Assembly: GCA_025890175.1 (NCBI GenBank)
Contig: JANPYM010000008.1
Span: forward strand, 1,318,812 to 1,382,811
DNA from: Ciborinia camelliae
Taxonomy: Eukaryota > Ascomycota > Leotiomycetes > Helotiales > Sclerotiniaceae
Length of the DNA stretch: 64,000 nucleotides
Direction: 5' to 3'
Shown here: positions 56,995 through 64,000 of the stretch, piece after piece
How the letters are laid out: each line of letters begins with the position of its first letter
Numbering within the stretch: the stretch's first letter is position 1
The notes under the pieces: model-generated
What the model was told of the DNA's origin: nothing
Database searches by the model: none
What the model saw: the letters and a program-made list of their open reading frames with translations, nothing else
Position numbers and translations under genes: made by a program

Positions 56995-59900
56995 CTCGAA
57001 TGCCTTTGACCTCAGTCAAAGTAGTAAAATCTATTGCAGGAGGCAGGATGCAATATCCTTGAACTCCAACCACTTGATGGTCAAAGGAATAGGGAATTTG
57101 TTGACGAGTCGCAAAAGCAAAGCTCACAGATCGAAGGTTGTCGAAGTCGAAGTGGAAGAGGTTGCAAGGGAAGCAGAGGAATGTTGTAGAGAGTACGAGT
57201 TGTAAAAAAAAAAGACGGCCGAAATCGGAAAGGGTAACGGTTGGGGGCTGTGATATGAGTCTTTAGATGAGATACAGATCGGGCGCAGTCGGAAAGGGAA
57301 GAAATTGAATTATTGCGAATAGTTGCAACAGCGAGGTATTTGAGGTATGTGAGGTACGTGAGGTAATATGTTGGAACCTTAATGGGTGAATGGTGAATTT
57401 GTTTCGTTATCCCAACCCCAGGAGGTAATCTAATGTGAAAGATTTGGTGGGGAGGAATGAAGTTTGAAGGTGATACCTAAGATTATCGAAGGCGAGGTCG
57501 ATCCAGATAGGTAGGTAGATAGTAGGTATTCACAGGTCAAAATGAGTGAAGAGAGTTTGAAAGTGAAAGTGAAAGTGAAGTCACTTATTTTTTTATGACA
57601 CTTCTACCGGTAGATGCACAACATCGGAAAAGGAAAGAAAAAAAAGAAGAGCGATGGAGAGGGGGGAGTGTAATAGTTTTATGCATTCAGATCAAATAAC
57701 ATATATAGATACGGTACGACATTCTATTACCTAGGTAAGCCAAGCCATTATTATTATTATTATTTTTATTATTCTTATTATCATGCCATGCTTACCTACC
57801 TAGTACCTACTTCCTACCTTGCCTCTTTATGTCTTTTTACCTCTTTTACCTCTTTACCTCCCACCTAACCTTGTCCTCTCGCTGTCATGACCATAATCAT
57901 CATCATAATCATCCATAATAATCATAATCATAATCATAATCATGTCCACTTGGTAGCTTGTACTTTGCAGATAGAGAGATATGGGGAATCCGGATGTGTA
58001 CCCATGACAAGGAACGGTCAAGGAACCGTTTATTCCAGTACGGAGTAAATAAAGGAAGGGTTATCAGCCCACAGATAACATATGGTTGGAAGAAAGATGC
58101 GACGCCTCTGATTGGTCCCTTTTATCTTTCGACCCATCGGCTTCGCATATTTTCATATCAATCTACTCAAACAAGGACCACGGCCATGTGGAGTGGCTGG
58201 TCTGTTTGTTTGGGGTAAGCTATCCCGAACCTTTATTCGGTCCCTGTCCCTTCGGTCCCGTTTCTCTCCTCGAGAGGTAAAATCACTATAGAAGATGCGG
58301 ACACGCTCCCCATTGGGTTTGTATTTCTCTATATATGGGGTTGGATCCCGATATTGAGAATAATATCCTAGGTAATAATCTTGAAACTTAATGAATGTGA
58401 GAGTTTCCCGGTATCAATTAATTTGGTGGATTTTGGGTTAATTTGCTTTTCCTCCGAGTATCGATCGTACTGTATCTTCACTTCTTCCTAGGTACTTCCC
58501 ACAGTAGGTATCTCTCTTCTATCCTTTCTTCTCAAGTCAGATAGATTCAAGAAAGAGAAGAAAGGAATGATTTCTTGGCTAATTCCTCCCTCCTTGTGTG
58601 TAAATTATCTATGAGGTGTGTGTAGCAATAACGCAATCCATTTTCAGCCTTTTCCTTCATATGATACGATGACAAGCCCAGAAGTTTAAAAAAAAAAAGA
58701 GAGCAAAAAGTTAGAGAGAGAGATAGGCAGGGTCGAATTACCCCTGTTACAACCTATCAAAGGGCACCAATTAGGCGAAGGTAGGGATTAAGGTGGTTTC
58801 CTCATTAAGTTAGCGTTAGATAAGAAGATCCGACGGTTGGTATTTAATCTCATTGGTTGGTTTCGAGGGTTCCCCCCACATTAAACATGTGAATTTGCAA
58901 TTCGTTTAGGAATTCGTTTGGAAATGTCTTTTACATGTGTGGCTCGCCAAGATATCGGGGACGAATTAAACTAATGGGCCCTATCAGCCTTGAAGAAGAG
59001 GTGCCAAGATCTTAATTCTAGTCAGGGCCATTGTTGGGATTCGAGGTTGGTTTTGTGGATGAATAACGTGGTATGGAAGATTTTGAAGGAGTTGGTTGCC
59101 TAATGGTCTTGGGGCGCACATGGAAAATGGAACATTAATAAAATGGTATGAAGGCGGTCGAGGTCCATTTAACTTGACTCTAACTAGGTCGGTACTAGGT
59201 AGGTATTTTATATATATACATATATGTATTGTATAACTACTATCAATAAGTAATACCAAAAGATATTAAGAACAACCCTTCGAGTACCTTGGTAGTAGGT
59301 ACACACAACATCTTAGTACACACATCTTATTAATTCTTACACATTACAGCCCTCCGAGGTTGTGTACAGGAGGAGGTACGTCCATGTTGTACAGCAGTCA
59401 GCAGCCCAGAATGTACAGCATAGCCTCTACGGAAGTACCGATCATATTTCATCTAATCCATCATTCTTCTCATCTTTTCTTAAAGAAATATTGAACCATG
59501 AAGGAGATGGATGACTTAGATCCTTATATCGTCATGAAGCGGGAGAGCCGTACCGTGAGATGAGAAATGCGTAATTCCCATCGCATCCTATCCCATCCCA
59601 TATTGCGCAGTCCCTTCTTAATCGGTCTGGTCCAGCCGAGATCTGTCAATACATACCTAGTACCTAATAACAATTGCTGACAAGCTTTGATTGACAATAT
59701 TGGTGTGGGCCTTGATGCGGAAATCAATGGATTCAACTATGTCCATTAGCTTTATCAGTGGATCCCATTGGTCCCAGAGTCGAGTCTAGAGGCAAAAAGC
59801 AAATCCAGAACAGACGACATCGATATGAATATCATGCGTACCGTAACGTAAAGGATGATGAGTTGATTCTCCTCCAATCTTACTCTTACTGACAATAATT

Positions 59901-60780
59901 CTATGTTTGGAAATTCATTATGCGTCTAATAAGTTCTAATACTGCATTGCGCTTGTGAGTAAGATCGCGATTAGACAGACTATTTTAGACGCAGGAAAGT
60001 TACCTACGGATGATTGATGGCTTTTATTTAGGTAAAACTTACTGCATTATGAGTATGGAGTATGCACAACATTCAAGATGCTTCCAAGTATTCCAAAGAA
60101 CGTTGGATTTCTTTTAGCAGTTCAAGGCATCCCTCGAATGAACTGCTGAAACGTGTGAGGGTACAGACTACAGTACAGCACTCTGCCACCTTGGCGCATC
60201 ATCCATTCGGAGTACTCGCCCGAAAATACTGTATACTTCGTACATTCCAATTGAAACCATGGATGTTTGCATAGGTACGAATACATATTATTACATGCAA
60301 AATACTACATAAATATCCATCATTCCGGGGTTCGATCAAATTTCCAAAATCCCCACCACGGATCATCGGTTCATCGACCATAATGATCTCGAAGCTTAAC
60401 GAACCGGACGGGAACTTGCAGTAGTTTCAAGACATCTTGAGATTTCTCATGGGATTTTCATGGGATTTTCACGATGCCAGAAATTAGAAAGAAAGAATCC
60501 ATACGTGAAAATCATTCGACGATTCCGCTGAAACTAAACTTGAATGATTGCAAACTATCAAGTTACTCACACCATCGATTCATACCTCCCTACCTACCTA
60601 TCTACCTGGTAACCCGGACATTTCACTTATTTTCCTTATATCCGAATTTCACCAACCACCAACCCCAGGATCCAATTCATACGGCGGGCGGGTCCTCCCA
60701 TTTTTGGAATTGTTGGGCCGCTCGCTCGACCAGCTTTAACTTTTAAGCCGAGATAAGAAACGCATTTGATTTGGAGCATG
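56995..60780. other. Gene-free region upstream of ammonium transporter
   Basis: This 3.8-kb stretch is the transporter's upstream region followed by sequence with no supportable gene. Repeats include TTA triplets (57749-57765) and AATCAT units (57895-57943), plus CCTAGGTA palindromes. Open frames at 57958-58280, 58984-59259, 59524-59736 and 60062-60274 have no domains and look random. Confidence 0.5.
57483..57522. promoter_or_regulatory. Cluster of GATA-factor-like sites upstream of ammonium transporter
   Basis: Three HGATAR matches within 40 bp: TTATCG (57483-57488, reverse strand), AGATAG (57505-57510) and AGATAG (57517-57522). They lie about 490-530 bp upstream of the transporter ATG, a plausible AreA/Nit2 position. 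AreA/Nit2 control of ammonium transporters is established in other fungi; binding here is inference, and two of the sites fall in a TAGG repeat context. Confidence 0.45.
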
Positions 60781-60799
60781 GACGATATAGAAAATCAGG

Positions 60800-63700
60800 T
60801 TGTTTCGTTAAAAAGAAATATAGATTAAAAATCTAAACTAAAATTATTTATAAACAAAATCCTATATTAATATTATATTAATCTAATTTTTACATGATTT
60901 ATTAAATCCATTTTTGTTATTACTTCGGGTATATATAAGTTGTACCTTGCAATTACGTTTTTAATGTTACAATTGCAAATAAAATATCGAGCAAATTTTG
61001 AGATTATATAATTTTATAATTTTTAAAATAATTATTTGTATTATTATAATATTATAATATCAATATATTTAAAAAATATTTATTATAATTATTTATAATT
61101 TTTTTTTTAACTTTTTTAACAATTAATTTATTTCAAAATGTTATTTTTATATACTAAAAGTATAAAGATTTATTTTTTTTGTAAATAATATTATATTTTT
61201 TAATATTAAATTTTTGTAAAAACCTTTTTATTTTTAATATTTTTCTTATTTTTCATAACAACTTACTAATATAGTTTTTTATTCAAATGTTTTAAAATAT
61301 TAATAATTTATTTTTTTTATTTATAATAAAATATTTTTTTTAAAATTAAAACAATTTCAAATAATTTTTATAATATATTCTTGGGATTAATATTTTATTG
61401 ATTTATTGCAAAATATATAATTATTAATAATTTTTTTTAAAATTAATAATTATAAATAGTTTTTATTAATTAAACTTAAATTTTTATTTTGTTATTTTAA
61501 AATTATATAATATAATTAATTATTTAAAAATAAAAACTTTTTAATAAATTTTTTGATTATAATATTCTTTATTAAAATCTTTTTACAAGTTTGAAACCTT
61601 ACTAGTCTTTTACAAAATGCGTTGTCTATTTACTACAAATCTAATAATAATTTTTGTTTTTTAAATATTTTGTTAAAGTAGAAAATGTAAGGAATCAACT
61701 AGATCAATATTGGCTCCAAGACTTTTTATTGCTTTTTAAATAAAATTCCTATTATCTTTTAAATAATTAGCGGTGTATCATTAATCACTATTTAAATAAT
61801 AATATCTTATCCAATATAAAGCTTTATAAATTTTCGAAATTCTTTTTGTTTAATTATATAAATTTGTTTTATATATATTAATATTTTATAAATTAAATAT
61901 TACATTAGGGATTTATTATTGATCGATATCGAACACTAATGATTATTGATGTATTAACTTCAAATCTGAATTTTATATTTAGGCATTTTTTTTGTTTTTA
62001 TTATTTTTAGATTTGTAATAAAGCTTTTTTTTTAAAATATTTTATTTGAAAAGTTTTATTTGTTGGAATTAATTGTTTATATATATTAAAATATTTTTTC
62101 GATTTATATTTTTATAATTATTTTTTGTACAAATAGTGGTTTTTAAATAATGATTTATTTTTATTGATTTAGGGCTCATATTATTAATAGAATATTGATT
62201 TTAAATAGGGTATATTTTAATATTATATTGTTTTATTTTTTTTGATTTATTGAAAGTTTTATAAATATTTAATAAATATTAATTAAATATCGAAAATTAT
62301 TTTAATAATTTTATTTTTAAAGTTTTTATATTTGAAATTCTTTTTTTAATACAAAAAAAACAAAAGTTTTATTGATTTCTTTATTAAATAATTAAGCTTT
62401 ATATTTTTTATTATTTAAAATATTTATATTTTTTTTATTTTTATAATTCAAAATTCAAATCTTTAATTTTTATTAATATTATTTTTTATATTTTTTTATA
62501 TTTTTTTTTCAATTAATTTTTTTATTAATATTATATTTTTTTTTATTTTTTTTATAATAATTGCTTAATATTTTACAAATATCTTTATAATTTTTATTAA
62601 ATCCATTTGTTTTTATTATATAAAATTAATCAATTTTTATAAAACTAAAAAAATATTAAAAAAAAATAATATTATAAATCAAAAATATTTATTTTTTAAT
62701 AACTTTTTGTTATTATATAATAAATATATTTATAAAAAAAAACCTTACAATTCATTATTCAAATAATTTTATTTCAATATTAATTGATTACTTTATTATT
62801 AATAAAAATATAATAATATAAAAATAAATTTTATTAAAAAATAAAAAATATAAAACTGCTTCGTTTTTTATTAAAAAAAATATATTTTAATTATTTTTAT
62901 TATAATTTATAAGACAAAATATATTAATCTAATATATAAATTTTGTAATATTAAAAAAACTATTATAATTATAATATTTTTTTTTTTTAATATAAATATA
63001 ATTTTAACAAATTTATTAAATATTTATTAATATTTTATAAATTATTTTTTATTTATTTATTAATTATTAATTAATATATATAAATATATTTTTTATTTTT
63101 AATTAAAAAAATCAAAAATATAAAAATTGAAGATATATTAAATTTTAATTCAAATAATAAAAATTTATTAAAAAAAAAAAGCAAAAACTTTTATTTTAAT
63201 TATTTTTTTTATTTTTTTTGTTTTTATAAAAAAAAAAAAAAAAAAATTGTTATAAAAAAAAAAAAAAAAATTATTTCAAAAAAATAATATTTTTGTTTAA
63301 AATGTTTTTTTTTGTTTTTTAAAAAAAATTTAAATTTTTAAAAAATTAAATTTTAAATTGTTTTTCAATAAAAATCGATAAAAAAACAATTTTTTTAAAT
63401 TGAAATTTTTAAAAATTAAATTTTTTAAATTTTTTTAATTATTTTTAAAATTTTTTAATTTTTAAATTATTTGTTTTGTTTTAATTTTTTATAATTTTTC
63501 GAATATTAAACAATTGATATATATTTCTTTTTTTTCGAAATATAAAATTTACAAATTTTTTTAAAATATTATTTTTAATTTTTTTTTATTTTTTAATTTT
63601 AACTTTTTTTAATAATATAAATATAAATATAAATAAAAATATTGTTATTTAATAAATAATCAATTTTTGATATATATTAAAAATTAATTATTTTTTTTTA

Positions 63701-64000
63701 AAACCTTAACTTTTTAATTTTATTTTATTTTTTAATAAACGTTTATTATCAAACATCCATTTTTCGTTATTAATCAATAATAATTTCTTATTTGAATTTT
63801 ACATTCTTTATAAATTTTAATAATATATTATTAAAAAAAATCAATATATATACGATTTGTTTTATTAATTTTTAAAATTTCTTTTTAATAATAATTTGAA
63901 TATTATTAATAAAAATAATTTTTTTTTATTTAAAATTATTAAATAATAATAAAAAAAATATAAAATCTTTTAATAATTTAATAATAAAAATAAATAAATC
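60800..64000. repeat. Extremely AT-rich tract (RIP-degraded repeat or centromere-like)
   Basis: From about 60.8 kb to the window end the DNA is dominated by A/T homopolymers and TTA/AAT words. Sample counts: 17 G+C in 61681-61740, but only 1 G+C in 63001-63060 and 2 in 62641-62700. There are no ORFs of note. The change from normal gene-region composition happens within about 100 bp near 60780-60840. It fits an AT-isochore made of repeats mutated by RIP, or the edge of a regional centromere. No recognisable transposon protein survives in the parts I checked. Confidence 0.85.

Noticed and set aside
57958..58280. Two small overlapping open frames on the plus strand
   Set aside because: No recognisable domain, no splice partner, and composition like neighbouring non-coding DNA.
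60800..64000. Mitochondrial DNA insertion as explanation of the AT-rich tract
   Set aside because: No mitochondrial gene fragment or tRNA can be read; homopolymer-rich composition lacks coding periodicity.

Overview
The window is nuclear DNA of a filamentous ascomycete. Genes carry short introns (about 45-265 nt) with GT-AG borders and CTAAC/CTGAC-type branch points, two Zn2Cys6 regulators are present, and intergenic DNA is full of TACC/AGGT tetranucleotides and TACCTAGGTA palindromes. That intergenic style and the protein sequences suggest Leotiomycetes (Helotiales), most likely a Sclerotiniaceae-type fungus such as Botrytis, Sclerotinia or Monilinia. This placement is inference; no marker gene for species level is present.

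Layout, left to right. 1-12 kb: housekeeping genes. CHD1 chromatin remodeler (minus, C-terminus cut by the window edge), RLI1/ABCE1 ribosome-recycling ATPase (plus), PRP40 splicing factor (minus), and a TRAPPII Trs65-like trafficking subunit (plus) sharing a 293-bp bidirectional promoter with PRP40. 12-21 kb: an MFS sugar transporter (minus), a small 2EXR-type protein (minus), a gene-free stretch with a perfect 24-bp inverted repeat and AT-rich decay, and POL4, an X-family DNA polymerase whose first coding exon is only the ATG. 22-33 kb: a 905-aa Ser-rich protein (minus), a GNAT acetyltransferase (plus), and a 1085-aa membrane protein with repeated cysteine-pair modules (minus) that I do not recognise. 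33-42 kb: two divergently transcribed Zn2Cys6 transcription factors 2.65 kb apart, then a haloacid-dehalogenase-like hydrolase (minus). 43-51 kb: a conserved 801-aa ascomycete protein (minus), VPS9 Rab5 exchange factor (minus) and an asparagine-synthetase-domain protein (plus). 51.3-55.2 kb: gene-free and dense in simple repeats. 55-57 kb: a Mep/AMT ammonium transporter (minus) with GATA-type sites upstream. 57-60.8 kb: no supportable gene. 60.8-64 kb: an extremely AT-rich tract reaching about 98% A+T, probably RIP-degraded repeat or pericentromeric/centromeric DNA.

Functional themes are mostly unrelated neighbours: chromatin, splicing, ribosome recycling, vesicle traffic (Trs65-like, Vps9), nutrient uptake (sugar, ammonium) and transcription control. 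I see no CRISPR array, rRNA, tRNA, intact transposon or secondary-metabolite backbone gene. The least explained items are the cysteine-repeat membrane protein (29590-32893), the GC-rich hairpin at 17831-17889, the divergent regulator pair, and the AT-rich tail.

All exon borders were derived by eye from splice signals, reading frame and remembered family conservation. Exon sums were checked to be divisible by three for every complete gene.
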